From Gordius sp. MW1 (taxonomy: Eukaryota > Nematomorpha > Gordioida > Gordea > Gordiidae): DNA of 64,000 nucleotides. Numbering within the stretch: the first letter of the stretch is position 1; each line of letters opens with the position of its first letter. Shown piece after piece: positions 40,228 to 54,100 of the stretch. Under the pieces are notes generated by a model. The model made no database searches. It was not told the DNA's origin and worked only from the letters and a program-made list of their open reading frames with translations. The position numbers and the translations under genes were made by a program. The DNA lies in assembly GCA_964036665.1 (NCBI GenBank), contig OZ038528.1:15360245-15424244 (forward strand). Direction: 5' to 3'.

Positions 40228-41573
40228 CAGGGCAGCTCTAATGATTCGGGCATAGTTGGGCGGACACATAGGAGGGTTTGAGCTGGCCTAGGCGGGCAAT
40301 TTAGGTATAAAGTCGGGTGGGTTTCGGACAGAAAAATTTTAAGAATCTGGCTTTTGATTAAAAACTCAAATACTTTATATATGATACAGAGATAGATTAT
40401 TTTAAAAACATGTTAAAACAATTTAAACATTAATATAACCAACAGCTTTTGGCTTTCTATGAGCAAGTTTAATAAAATATTAAAATTGGCAATACCGAAG
40501 TCATAGAAATCAAATCAACATAGGATAATTCAGTCAGGGTCTACCAATGAGGCTTTGATTTATTGATTAAAAACCTCAAAGTTTAGATGGGGTATTAAAT
40601 AAAATTTTCACAATTATAAATGCAAAATGAGTGAGAAATGTTGCGTTGCCTTATTTTAGCCTCTCCCAATATCGCATTATAAAACGTGCCGGACTAGAGC
40701 TCGATATAATTTATATCGTTAATGATAATAAATAAAGTGCCAGGCCTTCCCCTTCGCCGCTAATTTCGTCTTAAAACGTAGGCGACCACAATTTGCCGAA
40801 TCTAAAGTCTAATCATTATTTATTCGGGGGAATTTGGAGAGATAGGTAAAAAAAATTTGGCAAAGTTTATCCCTAATTTAATCAATAAGGACCTTAATTT
40901 AATTACCAAAACTCTCACACATTTTTAAAGTGCGGCCTATATAATTGACGCAAAATGTTTTTGCAATTTAGGGTAATGCGAACCCCTAAATCAAATAATC
41001 AATATGGAGACATAGAAAGAAATTTTTTTTTAAATTAAGGACTCGCTAAGTGCTTTTTTACATTTGAACAAAAAATGCTTATAATAATGCGTTTAGGGAA
41101 ATAGCACACAATTTCCAGTACTACAAAGCTTGCCTAAAAGTATGTATAATTTACAAACAGTACGTGAAAAAACTCTATAATAAAATGAGGTTATACGCAA
41201 AATAAAATGGGATGAAAAATTAAGGTGTGAAAAAGAAATGGAAAACAGTATTTTCTGAAGCCCGCCCCGGACCCAAATTCTATACTAAAAAAAGTTAAGG
41301 CCGGGCTGGGGCTTTAATGTAATCTTAATTTAAAGTCTGGCCCGGAATCTTAAAAAATATTGCGTGTATATCAGGGTATAAATCTTGATCTTTCTGAATA
41401 AAGTTATTTATTAATTCCGTGATAAGAAAACTATTTATATGACGCACAACAGAAGTCAAATTTCTATAAATTTTTCTGCCCGAACACGATTTTGTCCAAA
41501 TTCATAACTAAATTGCCCGCCCGAACATTCTAGATGTCCGCTCAGCCATGCCCGAATCATTAGAGCTGCCCAG
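40228..41573. mobile_element. 1.35-kb inverted-repeat element, probable hAT
   Basis: The left end, CAGGGCAGCTCTAATGATTC, and its complement at the right pair over about 40 bp, through GGGCGGAC. CCGGG-rich subterminal blocks resemble those of the 34195 element. I could not find a matching target duplication, so the borders or the flanks have mutated. There is no transposase frame. Confidence 0.7.
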
Positions 41574-44213
41574 CCCAGATTTTTTGCAATAATTACACCT
41601 ATATTTAAATTTATTCGCGTTTATGTGAAACTTAAATAATGGACCTATAGATGACACTTTAATCTACGGGAATAAATAAATTATTTTCAGTATAAATTAA
41701 AAATGTCGTGGCATTATAGCCTCAAAAAAGGTTAAAATGGACAATTTTTGCACCTTAACCCTTGTTTATCTATAAAAATGGAAGGGCTGGGGAAAAAATA
41801 AAAAGAGATTATTGTTCAGCGTAAAATTCTCTCCCAGAATTATAGGTTTGATTGCAGGATGGTTTTGTTGAAGACCTGTGTAGTAATTAATGTTTTTACC
41901 AGAAAAATATAAATCAAATTTCTTAACACTATAAAGCAATTTAAACTAGTAATGCAAGTGTATATGGTTGCCTAATTCTTGTATTTAAATATAATGCATT
42001 ATTAATAGTGTGAAGGAAGGTCATTTTTATGACACAAAGAGAGCTGACCTTGAACTTGGCTACAAAAATTTGTCAAGGGAGATAATAATTATATTGTACC
42101 AATAAGCTGTATGGACACGTTTCTCTGAATATTTTCAGTTAAGTCAGAAACAAGAGCCTTTAATATGCTATGGCAAAACTTTAGCAAGAAAATTTAACTG
42201 CGTTAATGACAAAGAACAGCCTATTTTATATGTGATAAAATTAAATCACATTTCATACATTTTGAAAATAATGAAACAAAAAAACTAGTTTTTATGTTTT
42301 AAAACCTCTATTCTCAAATTGTACATAGCTCCAATAATAGCAATTTAATTCTACTCTGATCATTAATGCAATCATTTTCTAAAAGCAGCTTTAATAATAA
42401 TTTAATTTAAAAAAAGTCATAAAATAAAATTTATGGTTGTCGAAATTTAATAACTTACTTAAAAATCATATGTTAGTTATACAATGCAATTCGTACCGTA
42501 ATAGATTAGTTGACACCATAGACACTTAAAAACTTACTATAGCAAAGCAATTAATAAATTGTCGTGTTACCTTAGAATATATAAAATTTAACCTTCTAAA
42601 AATTTTAAAAAAGCTTAAATACAGATTTCAAATAAAACTTTTTAAGCCAAACTGGTTTAATAGAGCTCTAATCGCGTTATACAATTGGACAAATAATAGA
42701 TTAGATTGGCTACCCTTGCATTAGATTTAATTAAGTAACTGAGGTTTTGCTTAATTATACTTTTTCGGTAAAAATTGCAAAAATTATGGAAGAAAGGATA
42801 ATGGGAACAACATGTAAGTTCATTAAACTTTTTAACAAAATGAATATCCTGTATATTAATAGTGCATAAAACAAAGGGGCCAGTTCAAAGCTTTGCTGTT
42901 TATCCGTCATAGTATTATTAGTTTATAATAGAATGTTTAACAGTTATGAGATTTAAAACATATGTAAATTATAAAAGGTAGCAATAACAAAGTTCATTTT
43001 CGGAGTTTTTCGATATAGGGCATGTACGTGCTCTCGAACTCAAGAACCCATACAGTAAAAGCTTTATTCAATATTCGTAATGTCTTATTCAAGGTCTTAA
43101 ATGGAGATATTTAATTTAAAAGCCACACATAAAAAAACTATAATTTTTTAAAATTCTTTGCAAGTAAATTCATGAAACATTATATTTTTTAGTTGCACAC
43201 ATTTATAGATTGATTGCAGAAAATTATCTTCATACTTATCGTGGCCCCTATTTTGAATTTAGAGTATATACCAATTTGAAACAATTTTACCTCTTTAATT
43301 TGTTATAAGTTTTCAAGTTTACTACTTTCTCTTTCACTCTCCTGTACACTCCTGCCATTAAGGGCAGTTCCTAATATATCATTTTATTAAATAAACTGTG
43401 TTTCGTTTCAAATCATTATAAAATAAACAAATATAGTGGGACATCATAAAATTTTACAATTAAAACTGAAAATATAAATTTAATAATAAGCTAAGGTAAT
43501 TAATTTTAGCCCTAAAGATTTAGAACCTTTAATATAATGTATTAAACTAGATTTGATGTTCCATGTTAAAAAACTTTTCAAGGTCACACTTGTTAAATAA
43601 TTACCCATTTAATAATTATAAATATAATTATAGATTGTTATAACTGGAATTTGTTTTATCAGACTTTAAATCACCCATAAATTATTTATTGGCTTCAAAT
43701 TTATTACAAATATGAGATGTGTCTTATATAATTTATGTTTAAAACGTTTGATGTTAGATCAATAGATTGAACCAAGGAGGTTTTTCAAACTGGATTATAT
43801 CCCCATTAGAAGCTTGGACGTTTGGATTTAACACAGGAAGCAATGATACGAGTATCATAAAAGTTTTAATAAGGTGGACATTACAATGCAAATATAGATG
43901 TAAACATATATAGTATTTTAAAATCACATACAACCGGTTGCCACCTTGGTTTACATAGTAAATATGCGATAAAAATACATTTGACATAACTATGCATGTC
44001 ACTTATATAATTTAATAAGACAAATAAAGAGTATCATATATAAATTTTTGCAGATTAATACTGTACTCAAGTAACGTAATTTTAATTTACTTTGAAACAC
44101 GAACCATACTATATTTGATAATTAATTATACACTTAAAAAATATGTAAAATTGCCCGATTAAGATTTAACAATGGTATTTCACAAAAATTACAATTTTAC
44201 GTCAAAAGTATAT
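41574..44213. other. Intergenic region downstream of the guanylyl cyclase
   Basis: 2.6 kb of AT-rich DNA with no coding frame that I can support and no bounded repeat. The cyclase 3' UTR begins at its right edge. ATTAAA overlaps the stop codon (44213-44218) and is probably too early to be the working polyadenylation signal. Confidence 0.4.
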
Positions 44214-47200
44214 TTAATCCTGAAGTTCCTTTATTAACCAATAGGTTTTCATCATACCTTTACCCTGCAATATTATAACATGATATTGTAAAAATATATA
44301 ATATTACTATGTAAAATTGCTTTCATTATTGCTGTCAACTATAGAAATTCACTTAAAACAGGCGAAAACGAATGATATCAATTCAAATTAAAACATTATG
44401 CTCGCTTAGCTAAATTAATAAATTAATCGACAACAACTTAGAAAGATCAAATTGAAGATAATAAAAACGCAAAATTGGGGTCCAGTAGGGTGGGAATGTT
44501 AATGATACTATATTTTAATCCATAAGAATTAATCATGCGCCGATGCAAATTATTAACTATTTAAATAGATACGATATTTAAATCTCAACAAATTTACCTG
44601 CTATCAGCTATATTTTAGTGTATTATTGTATTGATATCATCTTAGCTTAAACATTAATATGCATTGAAACTGCTGTTCAAACCTCTTATATATTTACTTA
44701 GGAACGCTTATATAAATTTCAACTATGTTAAAATACTTGCATACTTTTATATCCATATATCCTCTTTCCGTTATAATGAAATGATCAAACGCATCTAATG
44801 CGATCTTGCTTTGTTCACTAATATGTATTTTTTGGGCTATGAAAAGTTTTAAATATTATAGGTTATTAACTCAAGATTCGCACATAAAAAAATAAAGTTA
44901 AATTAAATGATTTGATATATTTTCTTTGTCTATATATTATACCTTCGGCATTTGATTCCATGCGAGATGCCGTATTAACGCTATCTCCAAAAAGACAGTA
45001 TCTAGGCATCTTTGTCCCAACTATTCCTGCTGCACAAGGACCTAAAAATGAGCGCTATTGTCAAATGCCTTATGTAGGCGAGGTTTTTAAAAAAGCAAAC
45101 TTCGGCCTATTCCTTTTGACTAATTGATCAAATAAGACTTCGAAATTTAAAACTATCACCATTAGTAGAGTTGTTAAATTGCTAACTTTCTTCAAACTCC
45201 AGACCCGAGCACGCACACTGAGTTGCTTAATGTGCGCGTTAGCACAATATGTGCTCGCTGTTCGGTGCACTAGGCAGAACGTAGCATATAAAAATGCTCG
45301 AGGGCCGAGCAGAAACTCGAGCAGATGGTAACTGGAGTTGAAGCAAGTTAGCAATTTAACAACTCTAACCATTAGTATTTGAAAATCATGTTTGAATATT
45401 ATAAATGTAAACAAAGCCATAAAATGTTTGATATTAATAATTTCGATTCTTCAATAATTTAAGTATATACATTTTCATGGGTATAAGTTGTAAGATTTCT
45501 CAAAGTTGTAACCTGTGTGGATTCCGATGCGGATTTTTAGCTTATCATCGGGTCTATGTTTTATCACAAATTTTTTGACCACTTTTAATATAGCCAAAGA
45601 CATACTGGCAATTTCGAATGCGTGTTTGTTACCATTAATTATAGGCAACCCTGAAACCACCATATAAGAATCACCTATGGTTTCTACCTATTGTAACGTG
45701 TGTATAATCATTAAAGTAAAATGGTCTATAATAAATAAAAATGTTATAAAATAAAATAATAAATAAATAATTTGAGCTTTTTCTATATCTAGTATTTAAA
45801 AGCTATTGCTAATTTAGAATTGTATATCAATTATTCTTGAATTATTATTAGATTCTAAATATTTTTAAGATGGTATTTTAACTTTATTTGGATGAATTAA
45901 TCAAAGATCCACAAATCATAAGGTTAAATTTTTTTAGGTAGACTTATTATAACTCATAATTATTTATATTTAAAATATTATATAATACAGATTGTAGTTT
46001 GGGTGCTGCGTTCATTTTAATTTAGTATAACTTTCAAAAGATATATCAATGTTTAAAATTGGATGTAAGTCATTTGGCGTTTTACTTTGTAGACGTCATA
46101 ATGCCCAATCACGCTATCAAAACAAGTGTATAGATCGTTCAAAAAGTCAACAATCTAATTTGTAAATTATCACAATGGTTTAAAAACAGTATCACTTCAA
46201 TAGGGGAGCTCGTCGCCGCTAATTCTGTAAATCCCACTATGTCACTGAAGTAAATAGTCACGGATTCATATTGCTGAGGTATAACAGTCTCTCCCCTTTT
46301 TAGAATTTCAGCAATAGGCCTAATTAAATTAAATTACGTTTTAGTATGTTTCATAAAGATTTGAATTTATATGAGAACGAAAAGGTAACATAATACCTAT
46401 ATTATGACTATTTAATACCACATTTATTAACTAACAATGCTGAGAATATTGTAAAAAAGTTTTTTTTATAATATTTCTCACATTAACCTATGAACAGGAA
46501 GTTAAATTTAGTATCGTAAAAACTAGCTTCTTTAATGGGTTTTTTTTTGAATAATCATTATGTATTTCATCAAGAACCTTGGTAAAACTTGATACAACAA
46601 GGCTTCCGACCTCGTTTTTTCTTCCATATAATCTTGGGTCTTCTCTTGCACGAGAACTTCCAAATTGTTAGCATAACGTTCCATTTTAACTAACAATATT
46701 TCGATTAAACTACCAAAAGGTAACGTTTTGCTTTTTTTGATTCGACTGCGATAAAATTTTTTAAAGATTGCCATGAAACTAGAGTGAATCAGTTGAAAAT
46801 TGGGTCTTAAATATTGATCTTCCGACCAGCAAACTTCCAATAATTCTACTAACTGCGTTAAAATAGATGAGTCGATTCTGTTCTGTTTCATGATCAGAAT
46901 ACTTAATTCCTCCAAGCTAGGCCTGAATAAATTTTCTGAGCCCTGATCTTTGATTCTATCGAGGATATTATTCAAATAAATAAAACTTTCCTCGTTTTTA
47001 TTCGTAAGATCTATGTTACTGCTGTAGGGCGTCGGTATGCACATTAATATTTGGTAAAGTACCATTGAAAAACTGTAAACATCGCTGTTTTGAGAAACTT
47101 GATATAGGTTTGTAGAATCTCTTAAAACCTCAGGGGCATGCCAAAGACAGTGCAATTGGTGCTTAACATAAGAATTTTGAGTAGGTATATGGTCAACTGT

Positions 47201-48134
47201 ATTTAGTGCTATTGTACCATCTTCACATTCATCATTTTTACCAATATCTTCATTAGCTTCCTCGTGTAGTCTTGATTCTGTTGTTGGTATAATAATGTGA
47301 ACTGATTGTAAGTTATCCATTCCGTAATATTCGCAACATTTATAAACACTGAGTAATCCAAAATCGGTCAATTTTACGGTAAATTTTTGATCAATTATAA
47401 TCTTTGAAGATCGTAATCTACCATGGATCTTAATATTGGATGCGTGTATGTAGGACATACCCTGTTGAATGCAAGTTATAACAAATATTATGTAAACAGA
47501 TTGGATTAAAATATTCTATTACAAGCTAGCTTTACATATTAAGAAAGTTATTTCTTTTATGCATTGAAACAATTAAATATAGCTACACTTTATTTACACT
47601 TGCAAAATTAAAAATGGTTTTTCACGATAAACTTTTTACCGGGACATCTATAAAATTTATTATATACCTTAATAATATCAAATATCAGAGCATAGCGAAA
47701 CATCCACTCGCTCTGAAAATATTCTTTTTTTAAAATATCTTCCAATACTTTTCTCTCGTGAAATTCAAGAACAATTGATATGCTAAGTTCTGTAACGCAA
47801 AGGCCTATAAAATGGACAATATTCTCGTGTGATAAGTTATTCAAGATTGTCAATTCTGTCATTATCGCATCGGTCATGTTAAAATTTTTCAAGGCAAGCT
47901 TTTTTATAAATACGTTTTTTCCATTATAAATCCCGCGTTTGTCACCATAGTTATCCGATTCATCATAGAACCGGCCAGCATTATGCGATATCTATTAAAC
48001 AATGATTTGAAAAGTACCTATCATTTTTTACATTGCTCGTAGCTAAATTAAGTTGAGTGTCTTTAGTCATGATTATCTCGTTCCATTTTATTTTCCACTT
48101 TTCTTTCGAAACAAAATTCTTATACGCTAATTTT
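44214..48134 (-). CDS. Guanylyl cyclase exons 6-14 (kinase-homology and cyclase domains)
   Basis: Exons: 48032-48134, 47668-47991, 46578-47461, 46196-46319, 46086-46154, 45513-45687, 44943-45041, 44745-44836, 44214-44264. They encode residues 559-1198. Landmarks: [14 protein letters not shown] joined to [25 protein letters not shown] joined to [16 protein letters not shown] joined to [17 protein letters not shown] joined to [20 protein letters not shown]; terminal exon [11 protein letters not shown]. Introns 47992-48031 (40 nt) and 46155-46195 (41 nt) are extremely short, and reading them as introns is needed to keep the frame. The intron at 45042-45512 contains a hAT MITE. Confidence 0.92.
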
Positions 48135-51100
48135 CTAAATAGATAAACGATCCTGAGTTAATTTAAAATAATTAAAAAAATTGTTGGTAGCAAAATAGAT
48201 TTCACTGTAATATGATAAGTTTTTTAAGCTTACTTGTGTATGTAAACAATCAGGAAAAAGAAAGCTATGCCTAGACTGGCTAAACCAACGGTTCCTGGTA
48301 ATAAATATATTAAAGTGCTTCTCTTAACTATAATGCAAGACGAATTTAAATGATAAAACGAGCAGAATGGGTATGGTTGGGGCAAGCCTTTGCCTTCAGC
48401 AAACCATTGCATTTCTTCGTCAAAATAAAATAAGAATGAGTTGTTTTGGGATATAAACATTGCAATTTCATCAAAAGTCCCTTTCTTATAGTTGACCAAA
48501 CCTGTAAATATGTAATCCGTGATCCTTTTTCCTTGTCCATTGATATTAATTTTTCCAGTAACGCCTAATAAATTATATAATTTTGCAGGCTAAATATGAA
48601 AAAATTTATGATAGTAGTTTTTTGTGTTCCCTATGCATCTTATAAATGACAATAATAATGCTTTAATATTCTAACAAATCACTTCCCATCTGTTAATTAT
48701 TATATGATTTAAAAGTAAAATATTATACTTAAAAATCATATCAAATAACCTAAAGTATAACATAGAGTTTGTAAATAATAATCTCTTTTGAAAGGGCTTT
48801 GTCTGCATATTTTATAGTATAATATCAGTTATTGATGTTAGAAATATTATATCGAATTATTTAACTTTCAAACAGATAATTTTGTTTTAATTAATGAAAG
48901 AATTACATTCAGAGTTAAGAAGTATAAAATAAATAAACGTAAAAGCTGCGAAATAGTGATGTGGCCCCACAAAAACAAAATCCTGGCCCTTTTGCCCCTC
49001 CCATGGGCGTATCCAAGGGGGGTCAGGGATTGGCGGCTGCCACCCTCTAAACCCAAAAATTTGTTGAAATTTATTAAAATTATGACTAAAATTTTGAAAA
49101 AGTTCATTTTGCCCCTCATCATTATTGCCCCCTCTAAGTCCGACACTGGCTACGCCCATGCCCCTCCCCCAATGAAAAATTCCCAACTCGCCCGACCCCC
49201 AAGCAATTATTCAATATATTGTAATTTAATTTATAACAATTATTTTTTATCAGTTTTCAAATAGGTAAATCTTTTAATGAGCTAAGTGACTTATTTACAT
49301 TTAATTTCCGCTTCGTTATTTATTGACAAAGACTATATTTAAACGTGGTCCCCTTTAAAAATCTATGAACAATAGACTAAGCTAATTTAATCTTTAGATA
49401 AGTATAATTTTTACATGATTATTATTATCATATGTAATATATATATATTGTTTAGTCAATAAAAAAATTACAATCGAATAATAAAGATGCAAAATAAAGG
49501 TTTTGTATATGGTCCCGAGCTTAGGCTTTGCAAAAATTAGCGGGCGGGGTCTATCATTTATTATTTTGATGGGCCCAAACCCGTCTTAGGGTTTATATAT
49601 TTATAACAGGCGAACTGATTGACATAAAAAAGTTCGTTGCAGGTCACAAATTTCGCATGCTATCGAAGATAAACGAAAGAGGAAAGCGAAAGATCATATT
49701 GTGGGAACCTTCTAATAATATGGATTTAAAAGATAAAAGTTCAAGTGAGTTTTGAAAAATAAATTACACGAAGGAATTGCTGATTATTAAATTAAACAAA
49801 TGGCTATGAAATTTTTAAATCACTGACTTCTCCCCGCCGGTGCAAAAATTTAAGTTCGGCACCCCAGGAAAAATGGTAGCCACGCAACTGATGTAAAACT
49901 TAAACATAGAAATGGATCTACAAAAGTATTAAGGTGATCAAACGTTGCCTCCCAAATCAAGATTTAAAAAGGTTCACAAAATTTTCAATGCAGCATAATA
50001 TCTTGTGCTGATATTAATAATTTAAACATCTATATATGACTTTCCCCTTATTATTGATAAAAGGCTGATGCAATATCTGAAAATATAAACTTCGCTCGTA
50101 CTCAAAATATTCCCTAATTAGTTATATTATAATTTAGAATAATATTTATATACCTATACAATCTAAGTTAGTAATGCTTATTGCAATGTCAATGCTCTTT
50201 TGTTAACGGGAATAGGTCTTCTGCATAACTAAATATCCTTTCAAGTCAACTGAGAAACGTTCAACTGGGAAAAAACGACCTAATCTCACCAAACTATATC
50301 ACTTGATCGTTTAAGTTGTATAAAAGCTAACATATTATACAATTTACAATCTAATATACAATATTCTATTAAATTCTTATATCTTAGATTAATATATATT
50401 GTGCCATTCTTACCTTACAAAGAAAAACAATATTAAAATATTATCCATTTATACTCCAATATAAAATAATCTATCACATTCATGCATTATCTTTAAGTAG
50501 TTTAATATTGTGCTATTGATAGCTTTTAATTATGTTGACTTTTAAAGTCAATTTAAACGATGAAGTGATATAGTTTGGTAAGATTAGGTGAGATTAGGTG
50601 GTTTTTTCCCAGTTGGACGTTTCTCAGTTGACTCGGATTCAAAACGCCAACATCCAGCAGCATATATTTACTTTTAAAAATAATATTTAATTCGTAATTA
50701 TTTTAGTTTGAAAGCAGGCTATTTATATTTGCCTGAACAGGCAATATCTGTTAGTGATAGATTGAAATAAAGGTGTATAAATAGTCCGACATTAACTCCT
50801 ATATTTTTAGCTATAAAAAGATAAGAGTACGGAGAAAGATATTAAATACCTCCTTGCTGATCAAAAAGAACTTTAAATGGTGACAAAAGCATTGATATAT
50901 TTAAAAAGAGACCACTCGTAGAAAACACAAAAATTAATGTGCAAGAGAAACATCATTAACATCAGCTGAATTGTACACAAAGAGGATTGACATTGAATTA
51001 AGAAAGGCTTCGCTCTATTTTGAATTTTCTTTTAACTTTGCTAGAGTTATATAATAAATCACTACAAAAACTGAAGGGATGATTATTTCAAGTAACTACA

Positions 51101-54100
51101 TTGATTTTGAATTATAATAAGAGTGAACCGTGGCGTTTGATAGAGTGGTTTTATAGGAAATTATATCTGGTATAATTTTCTTGTCAATTATTGCACTCTT
51201 ATTAAAGTGAAAGATGGACACTTTCACTAGAATTTAGGTTACGAGAACGAACGGAAATTTTAGTGAAAAGTCAAGGAAAATATTTTTATTTTGGGAAAAC
51301 AATAAGGCATATGACAATTTGTTAAATAAAAATTTATTGACGCCTAGTATACTTTGATAAAAACAGTAACTTAATTTCTAATGCCATTGTTGGGGGATGG
51401 CACCCGCACGACACGACTGTTTTCCTTAGCGGAAATGGTTTAGGAATTGCATAGCACATATATTAAACATGAAATTATGTAACGTTTTTGGTTGTTGTTG
51501 GAATTTTATGTTTTATCTTTGTTGCAGACAAAAGAACAAAAGTACAATATTTGGTAGTTTAACCAGTGTCAAAAACAAAAATATATAGGTAGTTTGAGAA
51601 CTCCCAAAATAATATGCAATTTTAATTTAATACAAAAACATAATTAAACTTTTGAATGTATATTTAATTTTATCCATAAACTAATAGACTGACTGCTCCA
51701 CCCCTTCTCAAAAGTATGGAAGATTTTATGACATATTGTAAAAATTTATTTAGATGGTTAGAAAAATTGTTACAATGTTGGATTCCATTCCATACATCCA
51801 TTTTATTTAAGATACATATCCTACAATATTTTTTAATCTGGATCCCTAAAATTTATACTGATTTTATTGCTATTCTCAAAATAGCAGTCGCTTTTTGAAA
51901 CACTTTAGCTGCATAAGTAAAAAGGAGTTTAGCTATGGTTTTTAAATTAAAATGTATCCTAAATATGTCATTAATAAACTAAAAGCATAAAGATAAGGCA
52001 TAATGTTTATTTAAAAACTCTTGATTTTGTAAAATGCGCCTTTTATTAAACAACGAATAACCAATAGGTTCTAAATGATTTAAATTTATATGTGTTAACA
52101 AGTTTGTCTAATTTAAATAGTTACACAAAGAACTATGGTGGTGGGATAAATTGGTTAGGGATTTCATCGAAAGAAAGAAAAATCTATATAGACGGTGGCA
52201 TAAATCAAAAAAGTCGGAGGATCATCAAGAGTATAGGGACGCAAAGAGGGCCGCAAAAAAGGCCGTTGCAATAGCGAAGAATGCCGCCTACACCGAGATG
52301 GCAAACAAACTGGATCATAAAGGGCGATGGGTTTATGTACAAATTGGCCAAGATAAGGGAGAAGAAAAGTCGCGATGTCGGAGTTCTTAAAATAGTCAAA
52401 AACGAGAAGGGTCTAACCTTATTCAAGCCAAAAGAAGTGATGGAAAGATGGAAAGGATATTTTAAAAAACTTATGAATATTGCAAATGACAAAGATTCCC
52501 TTCCCAAAATTGAGCCGAATATAAGTATGGTCGAACTCTTTCAGGAGGATGAAGTTAGGACACAAATGAACAAGATGCAAAAAGGAAAAGCAAATGGCCC
52601 AGATGGAATCCCTATAGAAGCATTGCTCGGATGTCGTGAAGAAGGAGTCACCACCATGACGAACCTCCTTAACAAGATATTGGTAGAAGAGCGAATTCCT
52701 AATCAATGGAGAGCAAGCACGATTATACCCTTATTTAAAGGCAAAGGAGACCCTCAAGACTGTGGCAATTACAGAGGTATCAAGCTAACTTGCCACTCCT
52801 TGAAGCTTATGGAAAGGATCTTAGTAACAAGGCTGAAAAACGAGGTGGAAATATCGGCGAATCAATTCGAATTTGTGGCCGGCAAATCCACAATCGACCC
52901 AATCTTCGCACTAAGACAAATAATGGATAAGTATGGTGAAAAGAGGAAAGACCTACATATGGTCTTTATCGACTTGGAGAAAGCTTATGACACGGTCCCC
53001 CGCGATTTAATATGGTGGTGCCTGAGAAAACAAAATATTCCTGACGCATATATACGGCTTATGAAAAATATTTATGAAGCCTCAAACTCTTGCGTTAGGA
53101 CGACAGTTGGAGACTCTAAATCTTTTCGGGTTAAAATTGGATTACATCAAGGATCTGCTTTAAGTCCCTTTTTATTTAATATAATTATAGACACGATAAC
53201 GAGGAACATAAAGCCATCGCCATGGTGTATGCTATATGCCGATGATATAGTACTATGCGAGGAAACAAGGGACAAAGTATTCGAAGAAGCCGAAAAGTGG
53301 TCGAAGCGCTTAGCTGGATATGGTTTAAAGGTCAACGATCGAAAAACGGTATACATGGAAATGAACGGTACAAGCACCCCATCGCTGGATGACCATCTAA
53401 AGTACCCCAAAGTAGACAGGTTTACATACCTCGGCTCGATGCTACATCAAGAGGGAGGTTGCACAACAGAAGTCAATGCCCGGATCCAAAAGGATGGCTT
53501 AAATGGCGAAGTATATCCGGTGTAATGTGCGACAAGAAAATGCCAATATGGTTGAAGAGCAAAGCTTACAAATCCATCGTAAGACCGGTGTTACTATATG
53601 GAAGTAAAACATGGGCACTAAACACCACGGAAGGCAAGCTATTACAAGCCACAGAGATGAGAATGATACGGTGGAGCTTGGGGTATACTAAGCTCGACCA
53701 TATGACGAATGACTTTCTCATGACAAAAATGGGTATTCAACCTATGGCGGACATGATTAACGAAAATCGGCTAAGATGGTATGGGCATATACTAAGAAGG
53801 GACACGGATGACGTAAATCGAAAAGTACTGGACATGGAGGTACCGGGGAAGAGAGGAAGAGGACGACCCCGTGTCACGTGGAAAGGGCAAGTCGATAAAG
53901 TTATGAAAACTAAAGAGATTAGTCAAGACATGGCACTCACCCGGTCAAGATGGAAGAAGCTTATCAAAACAAACCCCACGAATCTGGGACCCAATAACTG
54001 ATAAAGAAGAAGAGACACAAAGACCAACCTTAATACAAAGGAACATTCGAGCATAATTTTGCTATCATTTTAAGACTTATAATCAGAGACACCTTTTACT

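Larger units (their letters stand above)
52127..54012 (+). mobile_element. 5'-truncated RTE-type LINE in guanylyl cyclase intron 4
   Basis: The element starts within the linker before the reverse transcriptase ([18 protein letters not shown]) and lacks the apurinic endonuclease domain, as expected from 5' truncation. The reverse transcriptase is well kept: [74 protein letters not shown] (catalytic YADD). A frameshift near 52320 and another near 53500 split it into three frames (52151-, 52281-53525, 53459-54001). It ends in an AATAACTGATAAAGAAGAAG tail, typical of RTE 3' ends. It lies antisense to the host gene. Dead, but fairly young. Confidence 0.88.

Noticed and set aside
45070..45420. 116-codon minus-strand frame in a cyclase intron
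   Set aside because: It lies between two well-supported exons and is explained by the hAT MITE at 45166-45367.
46155..46195. Reading straight through or a 33-nt intron
   Set aside because: Both add residues between SPIE and IVDFLNDLY. The 41-nt intron yields a continuous match to the conserved cyclase sequence.
47992..48031. Alternative 26-nt intron starting at the GTACTT donor
   Set aside because: It leaves the next exon out of frame. The upstream GTAAAA donor gives a 40-nt intron and restores phase.
48868..49264. Overlapping frames of about 100 codons on both strands
   Set aside because: They are produced by the CATGGGCGTAGCC MITE and its C-rich flanks. No protein resemblance.
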